Below, piece by piece: positions 22,255-34,510 of a stretch of DNA of 64,000 bases. The notes under the pieces are model-generated. The model ran no database searches. It was given only the letters and a program-made list of their open reading frames with translations, and had not been told where the DNA came from. The translations under genes were made by a program, and so were the position numbers. Source of the stretch: Manis javanica (Eukaryota > Chordata > Mammalia > Pholidota > Manidae); the NCBI RefSeq assembly GCF_040802235.1, contig NC_133170.1:41797501-41861500 (forward strand). Direction: 5' to 3'. How positions within the stretch are numbered: the first letter of the stretch is position 1; the number at the start of each line of letters is the position of its first letter.

Positions 22255-23447
22255 GAGTGAACCATTTTTTTTAATATTAAATAATGTCTCTCTTTGTATC
22301 TAATAATGCTCTAGGTCTTATCTTCTATTAATATTGCCAAAGTAGTTTCTTTTGGTCAGTGTTTTTCCAAAATATCTTTTCTTTCTTTGATGTTTGCAAC
22401 CTTTCAGTCTGATTATCTGTTATGTCTCTTATAAACAACATATGAGAATATTTATCTTTTTTGTTTATATGTATTGAAGTTTATTTATAAGCTTGGATGT
22501 ATTTCTACTTGTATTCTGCACTTTATATTTACCAAGTATTACCTTAGCTTCTTCCCCCTGCTTCCCCTTTTCCTACCTTAATTGATTAGGATTTCCTTAA
22601 TTCTTTAAAATTTCATTTTTATTTTTTAGAATCTACCCTTATATTTTTTAGATGAAAAATTGACTTTTAAAAGGTTAAAGTTTACACTTCAATGAGAAAC
22701 TACTGTTAAGGTCTAAAGATAGTGTCTCTATGTTTCTTTCAAACAATGAATTTGCAAGAATTTTAGAATCCTTTAAATTAAGTCACATTCTCACCTTCCA
22801 AAATATTGTCTTCCAATATTTTAACTCCACACTTTATTATTATTATTGTTATTGATGTAATTATTTTTCAGAACTTTTTTGTTCTTACAGCCAATGCTGA
22901 TTTATATTCACTGACATTTAATTATTTAATTTATTTGTTCTCAGTTATTTCCTGTATCCCATTGCTTTTTCTGAGTTTAATTACTTTTCTTATTGAAGTA
23001 GATCATTCAGTAGGGCTTATAGCAAAGGTCTGAGGCCTTTAGTTGTATTTTTAAGGTATAAACTTTTTATTTTCTTTTCAAAAAATATATTTATTTTGCT
23101 TTCAAGTTTAATGATACTTTATCTGGGTATAGGATTCTAAATTGATAGTTATTTTCACTTGGTACTTTGGAATTGTTGTTTTGTTATCTTTTTACCATAT
23201 TATTGTGGACAGAAAAATCTGTGGTCTCTTTAGAAACATTAGTCATTTCTCTCAGGTTGTTTTACAGTTTACAATTCTCTACTGAGGTTCTTCATTTGTT
23301 TCTTCATTGTGTTTATGCTTTCACTTACATCCTTGAACATATTTATACTCGCTATTTGGAAATCTGCTAGTTTCATCATTTATTTCATTTTAGTCTGTTT
23401 ACTGACCAATTTTTCTTCTGATTATGAGTCAAATGTTCTTGTTACTT
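22255..23447 (-). mobile_element. Old L1M 3'-UTR-type fragment, antisense (first part)
   Basis: AT-rich text in the order 'ataatgtctctctttgtatc', 'gtctgattatctgttatgtc', 'ctgggtataggattctaaat', 'attgatagttattttcactt', 'cttacatccttgaacatatt' and 'gattatgagtcaaatgttc' matches the antisense 3' region of old L1M elements. It continues at 23863 after the younger L1 insertion. Confidence 0.65.
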
Positions 23448-23466
23448 CAACTGGCTAGTGATTTTT
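23448..23466. repeat. Target-site duplication, left copy
   Basis: Exact 19-bp match to 23844-23862, flanking the young L1. Confidence 0.92.
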
Positions 23467-23843
23467 TTTATTAAGGTATCACTGATATACAATCTTATGA
23501 AGGTTTCACATAAACAACATTGTGGTTACTACATTCACTCATATTATCAAGTCCCCCATCCCAATCCTATTGCAGTCACTGTCCATCAGGGTAGTAAGAT
23601 GCTATAGAGGCACTACTTGTTTTCTCTGTGCCATACTGCCTTCCCCATGAATCCCCTACATTTTGTGTGTTAATCATAATGCACTTTAATCCCCTTCTCC
23701 CTCCCTCCCCACCCCTTCCCTTTGGTAACCACTAGTCCTTCTTGGAATCTGTGAGTCTGCTGCTGTTTTGTTCCTTCAGTTTTGCTTTGTTGTTATACTC
23801 CACAAATAAGTGAAATCATTTGGTACTTGGCTTTCTCTGCCTG
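23467..23843 (-). mobile_element. Young 5'-truncated L1 3' end, antisense, with target-site duplication
   Basis: On the minus strand it starts about 17 codons before the ORF2 stop, runs through the complete 3' UTR and ends in an A tail (seen as the T run at 23462-23469). The target-site duplication CAACTGGCTAGTGATTTTT occurs at 23448-23466 and 23844-23862, identical over 19 bp, though its T-rich end may overlap the tail. This is standard target-primed reverse transcription. It interrupts an old L1M fragment, which dates it as younger. Confidence 0.95.
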
Positions 23844-23862
23844 CAACTGGCTAGTGATTTTT
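23844..23862. repeat. Target-site duplication, right copy
   Basis: Exact 19-bp match to 23448-23466. The old L1M text resumes directly after it with 'ggtggtatactagacattgt'. Confidence 0.92.
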
Positions 23863-25760
23863 GGTGGTATACTAGACATTGTCAATGCAACATTATTGAA
23901 TGTCTAGATTTTTGTCATTTTTCCTTAAAAAGTCTTGATATTTTTCTGGAAGGCATTTAATTTACTTGCAGGTTGCCTTGGTCAATTTGAGGCTTATTCT
24001 GAAATTTTGTAAGGGAGGATTTAGAGTAGACCCTCCTCTAGAATTAGCCTAATTATTTTCCTGAGACGTAGTCTTTCTAGGGTCTTTACTGAATTCCTAA
24101 GGTATTCATTTGAGTCTTCCTACCTTTACTGGTTGGAACCAAAACATTTCCCAGTCCTGTCTGATCTCCAGAACCTTCAAGGTAATTGATGTTTTCTCAG
24201 TAGTTGTTCTTTGCCTAGTGTCTTGGAGTTTCACTCTGAATGTGTGCAACTTAGTATTTGACCAAAGGCTCAGAGAACCCCTATGCAAATCCTGGAGCTA
24301 TTTCTCTATGCAATCATTTCTCTCTGGTATTTTTCCCTACATATTTCAGTTGCCTCAGTAGCCTGATTCTGATTTTTTCTGGCCTAAGTGAGGCTTTAGT
24401 TATTTGCATGGGCTTCTCCTGCCTGAAACACAGTCCAAAAAGTGCTTCCAGATAGTAAGCTAAGGTGTTAAATGTTTTCTTTTCTTCCAAAGATCACAAT
24501 CATGATCTCTCTATTGTACAATAAAGAAAATAATTATTATATGTATTTTGTGTCTTTCTGCAGTTGTTTATGGGGGTAGGGCTACACCAGAAGCAGCTTA
24601 CTCCATCCTGGTGGAAGCAGATACCTTGCTTTTTAAAAATTTAATCCTCCTATAATACTATTTCAATGTGTCCTAAACTAAATATATTTTATGCTTATGC
24701 TATTTTAAAGCTGGAGAACTTCTTCAATATTAAACTCATGTCTTTCTTCAATAATGGAAAATTTCAACTATTTTTTTCTTTAAATATGACCTTTTCTTCA
24801 TACTCTTTATTTCTTCTTCTGAAAATTCTATTAGACTTATATTGGATTCATTTTTAGCCTACATGTCTCATAAATTTTTCCTTAAAGCTTACATTTTTTC
24901 ATTTCTCTATATTTTATTCTGAATAGTTTCTTTATTTAATTCAGTTCACTAATACTCTTTAGCCATATATAGTCTGTTGTTTAGCCTATTACCTGAGCTT
25001 TAATCTCAATTAGTATAATTTTTATTTCTAAATGTTATGCTTTATTATTTTTAATGTTTGCTTATTTTGAAATAGAATCCTGGTCTTTTGATATGGTTTA
25101 TATTTATTATTTTAATTCTTTAGTTCTTTTAAATATTCTTATTTTTAAAATTTCCTTTCAGCTCTCTTTCTGTTACATCTGTCTGCTGTACCTTATGAAT
25201 TTTTCTAAATGTCATAAGGTAAATTGTCACCTAAAAATGTTTGAATTTGTTAATTATATTGTGAACTTATCCTTAACAGAGCCATTTTTCCTTTAGGAGA
25301 GCCTCCTGTGCTTTGGTTCATACAAATGTCCCTAAAGAGTAGCTCTGTGTTTCTTTGGTTAGGGGCCCAGATGTTCAGGGACAAAGTCATCACCACTTCA
25401 GGACAAATACCTACATTTATTGCTTATTTTGGCCTTTCTTCACCATTTATTTTATCTAAATTTAGACCCCACACCTGCATGTGGCACAGGTTTGAGGTCT
25501 TAATTTTTCATTGGAGAATTTTTTCCCACTAAGGGCTCTAAATAGATAATAACAATTCTTATTGGGTCAACAAACAGATTTTACAGTGCTTTTTTTCCCT
25601 AAGAAATTGTTCTTTGGGTTCTCAGTTCCAATTCCTCCACTTGTGTGGGTGGCTTCAAGGCCTTACATCTTATCACCAATAAGTTCCCATATGCCTGGGC
25701 TGTGATGGTGCTGACTTGATATTTAGGCTTTTCAGATCTTTCCAGATCTTTCTTTGTTTT
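23863..25760 (-). mobile_element. Old L1M 3'-UTR-type fragment, antisense (second part)
   Basis: It continues the interrupted L1M text with 'ggtatactagacattgtcaa', 'tgaggcttattctgaaattt', 'gatttagagtagaccctcct', and 'tggaaccaaaacatttccca' to about 24450. A second AT-rich antisense L1M segment then follows to about 25760, with 'ccatatgcctgggctgtgat'. The two may be parts of one element or two tandem insertions. No coding frame survives. Confidence 0.55.
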
Positions 25761-25903
25761 TTTGTTTCTTAACTTTTGGTGAGTTCTTTTTCTTGTTTAA
25801 ATTTTACTACTGTATGTAAAATAGACTTTTGTTTATTCAACATTTCTCTGTATTCTGTGGATATGGGCAGAGAGCAGAGATGGAATGATCAGTTCAGATA
25901 TGA
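25761..25903. other. Short AT-rich spacer
   Basis: Nothing recognised beyond T-rich text at 25745-25810. Confidence 0.35.
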
Positions 25904-26048
25904 AGTAGTTACAATTTATCTTTAGTGTAAAATGAGATAATAATAGTATCTGCTTCATAAAATTTTTGTGAGGACTAAGCAAGTGAATATCTGCAAAACA
26001 CTTAGAATAATGTCTATTCTGTGTAAGCATTATTATCATTATGTTATT
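25904..26048 (-). repeat. MIR SINE relic, antisense
   Basis: The text 'gtgtaaaatgagataataat', 'gtatctgcttcataaaattt', 'tgtgaggactaagcaagtga' and 'aaaacacttagaataatgtc' follows antisense MIR. Confidence 0.7.
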
Positions 26049-26498
26049 ATCAGTCTTAATTTCTCTCTATATCACATTGCTTCATATTGAATTCCATGTC
26101 ATAGGGTTTTGATTTCATTAAGTATGCAATGAGACAACATTGAAGAATTGTGAGCAAAATTTAAACCTGATTGAGGTTGAGCCCTAGGAAGATTAATCTG
26201 GCGGTCAAGTATGTGATGAACTGGACAAAAGAGAAGCTGACAATCAGGAGACTAGTTAGAAATCTATTTTAAGAATGCAGGTGCAAGATAATGAAAGCAC
26301 AAATCACAAGGGTTGGGTCAACAATAATGAAGAAAATGGAACAGAATCATACCTCAAAAATAACTGTTGTATGTTATTAAGGGGAACTGTGAGTAGAACA
26401 GATAAGATTTGGCAACTGATTGAATGGGATTGATGATGGGATGATATATACATAATTGTATTCATTCATTCAACAAATATTTGGTGAATTTGCATAGC
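26049..26498. other. Spacer, mostly unassigned
   Basis: Near 26460 the phrase 'cattcattcaacaaatattt' resembles the L2 terminus in antisense. The rest is not recognised. Confidence 0.35.
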
Positions 26499-27048
26499 CA
26501 GAAGCAGCTGATCACAACAAATAGCAATAATAATAATAATAATGCAGATTAAAATGGCTGTAAGTTTTGGACACCTCTTCCCTGAAGAGCTGAGGTTCAC
26601 ACCCCTCCCCTTGGAACTGGACTGATCTTCAAGTATCAGTGGTAATCAGTAGAATGTGGTGTAAGTAAGTAAAGGGGTATGACTCCTGAAACTAGGTCAG
26701 GAAAGGTAGACAGCTTCCATATGGGTTTCTTGTAACCCTCACTTTGGGATGCTCCTTTTCAGACCCTACTACTATGTTGTGAGAACCCAAGTCACATGAA
26801 AATGCCACATGCAGGGCTGACAGCAATCATCTACTGCCTGCCTTGGAAATGAGCCATGAGGATGTTCCACCCAGCTGAGCCTTCAGATGACTCAGCGTTT
26901 ATCCAGCTATAACTGCACAATAAAATCCAAAGGAGAGCCACCCAGCGGAGTCCTTTCCACAAAATCATTAGCAAAATAAAATGGTTCTTTCAAGCTACTA
27001 AGTTTTGGGCTAATTTGTTATGCAGCAATAGATAACTGGACTAAATAG
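26499..27048 (+). mobile_element. MLT1-type LTR (ERVL-MaLR), sense
   Basis: It runs from 'aaatggctgtaagttttgga' through 'tgagccatgaggatgttcca', 'cagctgagccttcagatgac', 'tataactgcacaataaaatc', and ends 'ctactaagttttgggctaat', 'ttgttatgcagcaatagata', 'actggactaaat'. This is the 3' terminus typical of MLT1. The (AAT)n at 26526-26543 lies just inside or next to the start. It is a solo LTR with no internal region. It carries TGACTCAGC at 26888-26896. Confidence 0.8.
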
Positions 27049-27292
27049 TTAACATGTATTAAAAGTTAACCAGATGCTATTTACTGTAATAAACTCTTTA
27101 TCTACCTTTCCTCAACTGACTTTATCAATAACTTCATTCTTCTTACTTGTATTTAAAAAACCAGGGAACCAAAGTTCAGGGAATTTTAATTTTCTCCTGA
27201 TTGTACAGTTAAAACATGGTGGAACTAGAGTTGGAAATGAGGTCCAGGTTACTACAGAGTCTGTACTTTCAACCATTATGCTTGTTAGTCCA
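27049..27292 (+). repeat. MIR SINE relic, sense
   Basis: The order 'acatgtattaaaagttaacc', a decayed 'agggaaccaaagttcaggga' block, 'tgattgtacagttaaaacat', 'ggtggaactagagttggaaa', 'tgaggtccaggttactacag' and 'gtactttcaaccattatgct' follows sense MIR to its end. Confidence 0.8.
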
Positions 27293-27600
27293 GGTGCTTG
27301 CAAAAGGCAGCTCTGAGACAAGGATTCAAGTGCATGCAGTTTATCTGGAAGTAAGAACCAGTAGGCTTGCAAAGAAACAGAGCAGGGAAGGAAAAGCAGC
27401 CTATGAGGATGGGTTATTCAGTTAAGTTTGCCACCATTGGTCATCCAGCACTCAGTTCTACTGGGGAACCAAGGGAGACAGTGCAGAACATGCTTCAGAG
27501 GTACTTCAGCTCAGGGGTAAGGGGCTGGATTATGTATCTACTAAATCCTCATCTGTGACTGGATTGAGGGCTGCTTCCAAAGGTATCAAATTTCTAGTAC
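27293..27600 (+). repeat. Unassigned old repeat-like segment
   Basis: The phrases 'acaaggattcaagtgcatgc', 'agtttatctggaagtaag' and 'agcagggaaggaaaagcag' resemble a dispersed mammalian repeat that I cannot name. A 69-codon frame inside is not credible as a gene. Confidence 0.35.
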
Positions 27601-29369
27601 TTCAGGTTAGACCTGAAAAAGAGCTGAGTGGGTCTGCACAACCAGGAAAGAGCCCCCGGGCACGGAGTCACAGGTGTTTGCAATCAGCTTGTCTTCAGTA
27701 GTGTGCTGACATGCACGCTGAGGACACAGGGAGGGGCAATGACAGGACCTTCCCACAAAGCTGTCACTCTCCCACTCTTCCTGGCCACAGATATTAATTA
27801 TAAAATAAAAATAACACAGAAAATATAATAAAGGGGGAAATAACAAATAAAATATTATTTCTTAATATGGGAGGATGTGTGGATGTATGTGCCTGTGAGT
27901 CTGTGAGTATAGAACCAAATGTACTTAGAATTTGCAGAAGTAAAGTCAAAGGCACAGTGAGCTACAATCCCACTTCAAAATTTCCTTCCTTTATTAGGAA
28001 GAAAAGAAATAGAATTAGTTTACTTTCATTGAGTGGTCTTTTTCTACCAACGCTGGGATGTACCTATATAGTTCAGATTTGGGCAATTTTGGTCAGGAGG
28101 AAAGTTAGTATTTATTTTTTGGTTCATTTTAAGCAGACACTTGAATCCACCTGGTGTAAGGACCTGGGGCTGCATCAGGAGATGAAAGAAGGAGATTTAG
28201 AAACTCAGTCCTTGTGAAAATCACTCCAAATTTGTTCTTATCTATGGTGCAGTTTCCTCTATTAATAAGCACATAATAACATGGAAAATGCACACTTAAT
28301 ATAAGTATTTATTTTTCCACTTCAGTGGCTTTTCAGGATCAAGATCAGTTCTGTACGAGATTAGAACAAAGAGTGGTAAGTTATCTCTAATGATTTGTAG
28401 TTTGGGGCTCAGTCCCAGAATCTTAGACCATGAAAATGGGAATGGCAGCTTAAGACAGCAGTACTTTAATGCATATTTGAATGATATTAAATCACCTTTG
28501 CCATAAATATATTGATAGTGGGTGGAAGTGTTAAGCTCAAAAGGAAGATGATGTGGGTTAACAGGTCAGTCCTGATAAGTGTAGTTCTAGGTCTTAAATG
28601 TAATAGGTGGCAAGCTTAATAGAAACAAAAGTCTCTTTTTTTTCCAGTTGGTTCTTATGCAGCAATTCCTCTGCAGAGATAGGTGACCATGATATTCGGC
28701 CCATGTGTATTGGCTCCTAGACTGGAAATAGTATGTCTTGTATTATGCCTGCCTGGAACACATCTTCATGTGCCCTTTCAAAGAGGAAACTATTCTTTTC
28801 ATCATCTCAACCTAGTAGGCTAGAGAATAAAAGAATGAGGTGACACAAGGGATGGCGTTGAAGTGCATGAAGCAAGCCAAACTCTGTTAGTTCAAATACA
28901 AGGAATTTCGAGGTTTTAATGAGTTTGGAAAAACAGACTGTTTCTAGACAAGGTTTGGTTGACGTGAAAGTAAATGAAAAGGCAAAGATGAAATAGAATA
29001 GGAGTGAATCTTGGCTATTTTTCAGAGGCAAAAACATATGCTTGTTTTAATCCATAAGGTCAAATACTTCCTCTCCCCACACTGGGCTGTATGGTTTATC
29101 CACCAAGACAAAACCCAAACAAGGAATGTTAACCTCAAGGTCAGGAAAAGCTATCATGGATTCCATCACACACTAACCGTGTGCCCTTGGGTGAATCCAC
29201 TGCTGTCTGAGGCCTCACCCCAAAAGAAAAACACGAAGTGTATGTGAAATCTTTAAAGTTCTTTCTGGCATTATGATCTATTAGAATGCTCTTTAACAAA
29301 AGCTTTGCCTGGAAAAGAATTAAATAAAAAAGGAAAATAGCTTTCATAATCATATCTGAACATTTAATT
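27601..29369. other. About 1.8 kb, no gene recognised
   Basis: The 116-codon frame at 27867-28217 has no recognisable domain. No named repeat was seen. Confidence 0.4.
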
Positions 29370-30800
29370 TGTCATTTGCTTTATGACATATGCATGAGGC
29401 ATATTTAAAATAACTCTACAAGGTTAATTACCAGTGCAGAATACAATGATAGTGTCGGTAGTACGATATTTTGTTAGGCATGTGTGACAACATTGCAAAG
29501 TAGATCAGCTGCATGACTGTTTGTGATTTGGCGTCCCTTTAGTTTAAAATGGCCGCAATCCTAAACATGTGCTCCCCCACACCCCACCTTTATGTGCAAA
29601 GTATGTGCCATGAAAAAAATTAACTCAGAAAAAAAGCTTATTGACAATGTATTGAACTTGTTAGAAGATATACAAGGAGCAGCAAAACAGGGACAAAGTT
29701 TGCAGGTGACAGTGAGACACATAAACAGGAGCCTGTGAGTGCTTCCTGAGGAGCCTTTATTGTATTCACCTACTGGCACAGTGCTTGTCCCAAACTAACT
29801 TGCATTGGTTAGGGTATAATGTTGAAAAGTATCAATTAGTTTAAATACCTAAAATGATTTCTTGGTATGTAATAAAATCAATTTCTTAAAAATAGCTCTG
29901 TGAACTCACTTTTTGAGTAACCCACAAGCAGCATGTTGTCTAAGGCGGGATGATTTATAGTCACTATTACCTGGGTTTTGTATACATAATGCCAGTTTTC
30001 ACTGGCAGAAGGAAATTTGTCACAGTATTTTACTAGGCTAAAAAATTAGAGGCACCTATCCGCAATAAACATACTATTTCCCCAGGAAGATTTTTCTTTT
30101 TCCTCTGGGGAGAGTAAAACCCTCTGTCAGTTGAAGGAGTATTGAACAAATGCTATAAAAAGCAAATACCAATTTTTCTGAGATTGTTAACAATAGTGAA
30201 TATCATGTTTATTTTTATTGCAAATTATCTCATCTCATTTATATGGCCCTAAATAAACTGTGCTGGCTTATAAGAAGAGCGTTTATGTCAGCTGAAACAT
30301 ACAAACTCACATATTTTTTTTCATAATGCAATGTGGGTTATTTAATCCAACAGAATATTAAGACTTTAATCTGCCTTTTTGAAATAGAAAATACCAGGAA
30401 TTGACAAGTCTCTTGATATGAAAGAGAAGTTTAATCTCTGCGAACTTTCCAGAAAGTGCTTCTAGTTAGTATAGAAACATGGCTGGTCAGTTCAGGTTGC
30501 TACAAAGAACAATTGGAAGCAATTCTAGCTTGAGACCTTATGAAGGTCATTGTGATCTAGATTAGAGAGAGATATCTTTTATTCTTCCTGAAAAATGACC
30601 TGGTTAAGTGAGGTCAAAGTTAATCTCATTTGTGCAGCTGCAGAGATACTGTTTTACATGTGTTGTGTATAGCCTGCTATTGTATTAAGATTTGGTTAAT
30701 TGACACCTTATGTCAGGTGTTAACTGTAAAGAAAACTTGATAAAAATACTATAAAGTAGGAGGAAGAAAATAACTAGGCAGATAGAGTAAATGGAAACAG
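29370..30800. promoter_or_regulatory. Repeat-poor, conserved-looking non-coding segment
   Basis: About 1.4 kb with no recognised repeat, AT-rich, with dense homeodomain-like TAAT motifs and structured motif clusters. These are nuclear-receptor half-sites AGGTCA or TGACCT at 30544-30549, 30596-30601 and 30611-30616, and an inverted ACACCT/AGGTGT pair at 30703-30720. The style is that of a developmental enhancer. Conservation cannot be tested here, so function is inference. Confidence 0.3.
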
Positions 30801-31359
30801 GCAAGTTGGGCTTTATCTTTATTCTTTAATGGCTCACACCTTTGTCTGAAGACTGTTTCTATTGACTGTGCTCAAACATTCTTCTTTGATATCAAATTTG
30901 TGTGTTGAATGCCTGGAGGAAAAGACAGAAATTAAAATTAAACTAAAACCCTGAACCAAACTGTAGAGAATTTTTTTTTCCAATATAAGCAATAGAAAAG
31001 AATTGGCACAAAAACTTGGAAAATTACCCACACTTTTTTGAATGAAATGCTTTCAACCTTTTATACCCATGGTTCAATAACTTACAATCTGATTTCCTTC
31101 CAAATGTGACAATGCCAGCACACAAAAATGAAAAGGAGAAATGACATAATTATTTAAATAATGCATATCATTACTACCTGCATGGAACTCTATCTTTTAA
31201 TGTACCAACATTTAGCATTCCCCTATTACTGGATATTTAGGTTATCTTCATCCCCTCCCCATTTTTTGCTGGTATCAATATGATGTTGAATACATAAATG
31301 ATTAAATTAATGGATGAAAGATGGACAGGTTCTCCTACTCAGAATGTAGAAACAAGAGA
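30801..31359. other. AT-rich spacer, nothing recognised
   Basis: No named repeat or exon. Confidence 0.4.
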
Positions 31360-31860
31360 AGTAGATCTTCTTAGGCACCAGGGCTTGAGCACTCCCACTC
31401 TCTAGCCTTCTCTACCTTGCTTTCTGTCACAGAAAGCTGGCCCATTTGGACTACATTAAAAGACTTCCTTGGTAGTTGATTTCCAGGTGGGCTTAGCAAG
31501 GGGAGTGGGAGCACTGGAAAAAGGTCAAAGGAAGAGAGGGGTAGGATTGATGGCTGTTTCTTCCCAGCTCCCTCCCAGCAGGTTTATCTTAGGGTGGCTC
31601 TGGCCCTTGACCCAGATCCCAGGCCCTGCCAAGGCGGCCCACTGCACATGCCTTTCCTTCCAGCCCCCAGCGACTGCGGCCTCTCTGCTCATCAGTGGCC
31701 CTGCTGTTCCTGCCTCCTGGCCACTGGCAGCTTCCCTACGCCCTTTCCCAAACCTTCCTTGAAGTGTTCTCTTCTGAATGTTCAAATGGTTTCCTGCTAG
31801 TAGTGAAGCATTACCAGTGTGAACTACACAATAACCCTGACATGTTAGGAAGGCACATTC
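31360..31860. other. GC-richer segment, possibly an old LTR fragment
   Basis: The phrases 'ctggcccatttggactacat' and 'ttccaggtgggcttagcaag' recall the opening of a dispersed mammalian LTR-like repeat. The rest (31560-31760) is GC-rich with overlapping frames on both strands (97, 114, 71, 68 codons) that lack domains. The family was not identified. Confidence 0.3.
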
Positions 31861-32259
31861 CCAGTACAAATCAACATTTTGCTCTTTCCTGTCTTTTGTG
31901 TCTGACGTGATGGTAGTGATGGCATTTTTTACCTCCCCAAATATTATGTTCTTTGAATAATTTTCACATATGGATAAACTGTAATTTAAGGGAATAATAC
32001 TCTGAAGTATTAAGGTAAAAAATTACAAAGCTGCACATATCATATTATGTCATATAATAAATTTTGTTCAAACTATAGAATATATTTGAACATTTCTGAG
32101 GAGGTGGATTGTTGAAGACTTTAATGTTCTTTTATTTTTTCTGCATGTTCCAAAATTTCCACAATGAATATTTAAAAATTATTAACCAAATGAGTAGAGT
32201 TCCAAAGATATATTAAATTTTACATGCCAGAGGAAGGGATACAAAGTTGAATGAGCCTT
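31861..32259. other. AT-rich spacer
   Basis: The text at 32090-32170, 'ctgcatgttccaaaatttcc' followed by 'acaatgaatatttaaaaa', resembles the 3' end of an old LINE or DNA element but is not assigned. Confidence 0.35.
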
Positions 32260-32780
32260 GTCATTTACGTTGCTATTAATACAGGTGCCAATGTGTTCTT
32301 CTCAGGAGAGTTTTATGAAGAACTGCTTCCAGCTGGAGGACATGCCAAGCCCTCGAGAGTCCCCAGTGGTTGCCAGGATTCCAAAGTGAGATTCTGAACA
32401 GCTTTGCACCACTCTTCTCAGATCACACCTCTCCCAGTTCTCTCCCCTGCCTCTGTCCCTTATTGCCTTTCTTTTGTCCCCTTGGAGATCCTCAGTCTGG
32501 CCTCCTGTCCTGACCGTGCTTCCTGCAATGCCTGTCCTCAGGTGGGTGCTTGGGTGCGCCTCGGTTCTCTCTCTGCCTCCTGGTCACACCCCTCTCTTCC
32601 GCCCTGCGGTTCTGTGAGTGGACTCCATGCTAACTCCCTTCTGTACTCCACCATCACAGGCACCCTTCGCCAAACCTGTACCATCCTCAGGGGTGGGGCT
32701 TGGGCGGTTGGACTCAAAGTGCTTCCCTTGAGTGTTACATTAAGTCCCGACTTTCTCTGAGAGAAAAACTTCTCTGTTGA
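32260..32780. other. Pyrimidine- and GC-richer segment, unassigned
   Basis: C/T-rich from 32400 to 32700, open for 118 codons on + at 32404-32760 and 89 codons on - at 32538-32807. The Pro/Ser/Leu-rich product follows from base composition and has no recognisable domain. Confidence 0.35.
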
Positions 32781-34462
32781 GTGTGATCTATGACAAATAG
32801 ATTCCATTACAATTTTGTATGTGCCTGAGTAAAACCATAGGGTTTTACTATTTAATTATTTCATGTTCCAACATATACACATAACTTAGATGAAAGCTTC
32901 ATGCTGTTTACATTGTCTTTCCTGATATATCTCATAATTGGAGTTCCATGGAATTCTGTGCCTTTTCTATACAGGACACAGCCATTACTGGATCCAAGCC
33001 TAGAATGTTTTAAAAGTTCAGATTATTCCATATGAAGAAAACTTTAAGTAGATTAAGACAAATCATGTTGCTGAAACAATCAAAGATATAGAGTGGTTTC
33101 TGTGTGAAATAAAATACTAGCTCTCTTTAATTTTAGAAATATGAGGAGGTCATTATTGAAATTCATTAAATCTTGAACTGAATATGGAAGAATCACCAAA
33201 TACTAGACTATTCCATCTTGTAGCTAGAAAATACAAGCTTTGGAATAACTAAAAGAAACTCTATGAAAGAATTATTCTTTACCATAAGAAGATTCAATAT
33301 TGTATAGTATTTACGCAGCAGCTTCTATCAAAGCTCTGCGTGTATGCCTTCAGACCTGCTCATCCTGCTGGTGCATGCCAGCCTGACTTCTAACACAGCC
33401 AGGTCCTGCATATTTGCACAACTTCACCCTAGTGATGTGTCTGGGAATTAGCAAACCTCTGAGGTATTCCTTAACCAATGACTAATGGCTTTGGAGGTAC
33501 AAGTATCCCAATTCCCTTGTATCTTAACCAGTGTTTTATAATGTATCCTTGTACAAATATGTCTGTACCTCTTGAGTAAGCCAAGTACACCAATCTTTAT
33601 TTCAGATCTGCTTCCTAGTGGAATTAAGATCAGGGTCCAACTTTGAAGGGTCATGGTGAATACCTGCCATGTTGTGTTTGCTCATGAAGACAGCATTCAA
33701 TAAGAAAGGACACTGGTACAGCGTGCTACTTCTTATGTCCCTCTAAAAACATATTGTTGTAATAAGATTGTTCTTGTTAGTGGTCCATTTAAGGAACTAT
33801 GGATACTAAGTTTGGAAACCAAACCTTAACTTCTGATGGGAGGTTTTGGGTATGGTTAGATTCATAATGGCATGACACCATTTTTATTTCTACAATAGAA
33901 AGACAGTCAGCAAGATTGTTAAACAACAGACTTTATTAGTTACACAGTCCAGCCTACCATTTAGGAGTAAAAGCAAGTTATTTATTAAACAGTCACTTGA
34001 CCAACAGCAGCTTACAAGAAGAAAAATGTTCTCTGAAGGGGAAAAAATGTTTCACCAAACTCTGAAGTTATTAAAGGTCTAAGCCTTTCAAAAATCTCCA
34101 ATTCTGTTTTGCTTTTCCTTCCCTTGTTAATGATAACATTTCATTATACATTTCACTTTGGACAAAGCATCATCATTATGAAAGTACTTTGTAATGAGCT
34201 ATAACTCATGCCTGTGCATGTACACATTGTGCTGTATTTATAACTTTCCTTAATATTTACATTTGAAAATGTTATAAAACTGTCACACATTCCCCCTTTT
34301 TCGATCTCTCATGTTTTTTTCCAGAAGTTATATACGCAGCAATGACCAACACCTCTATCTTCATGACACCCAGTGTTCTATTGTGTTTGTATGTGTATCA
34401 GTGATTGGATATGAAAGTGAGAAAAGAATAACAATTATAGAGGAAGCAAGGTGAAATGAACT

Positions 34463-34466
<4 letters not shown>
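32781..34466. other. About 1.7 kb, no gene recognised
   Basis: Mostly AT-rich. Text at 33320-33680 has the feel of an old dispersed repeat but no diagnostic match. Confidence 0.35.
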
Positions 34467-34505
<39 letters not shown>

Positions 34506-34510
34506 GAGAA
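34467..34510 (+). repeat. (AG)n microsatellite
   Basis: About 15 AG units, one 'acag' interruption near 34497, then a few more units. A minus-strand Ser-Leu open frame crosses it and is an artefact. Confidence 0.95.
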
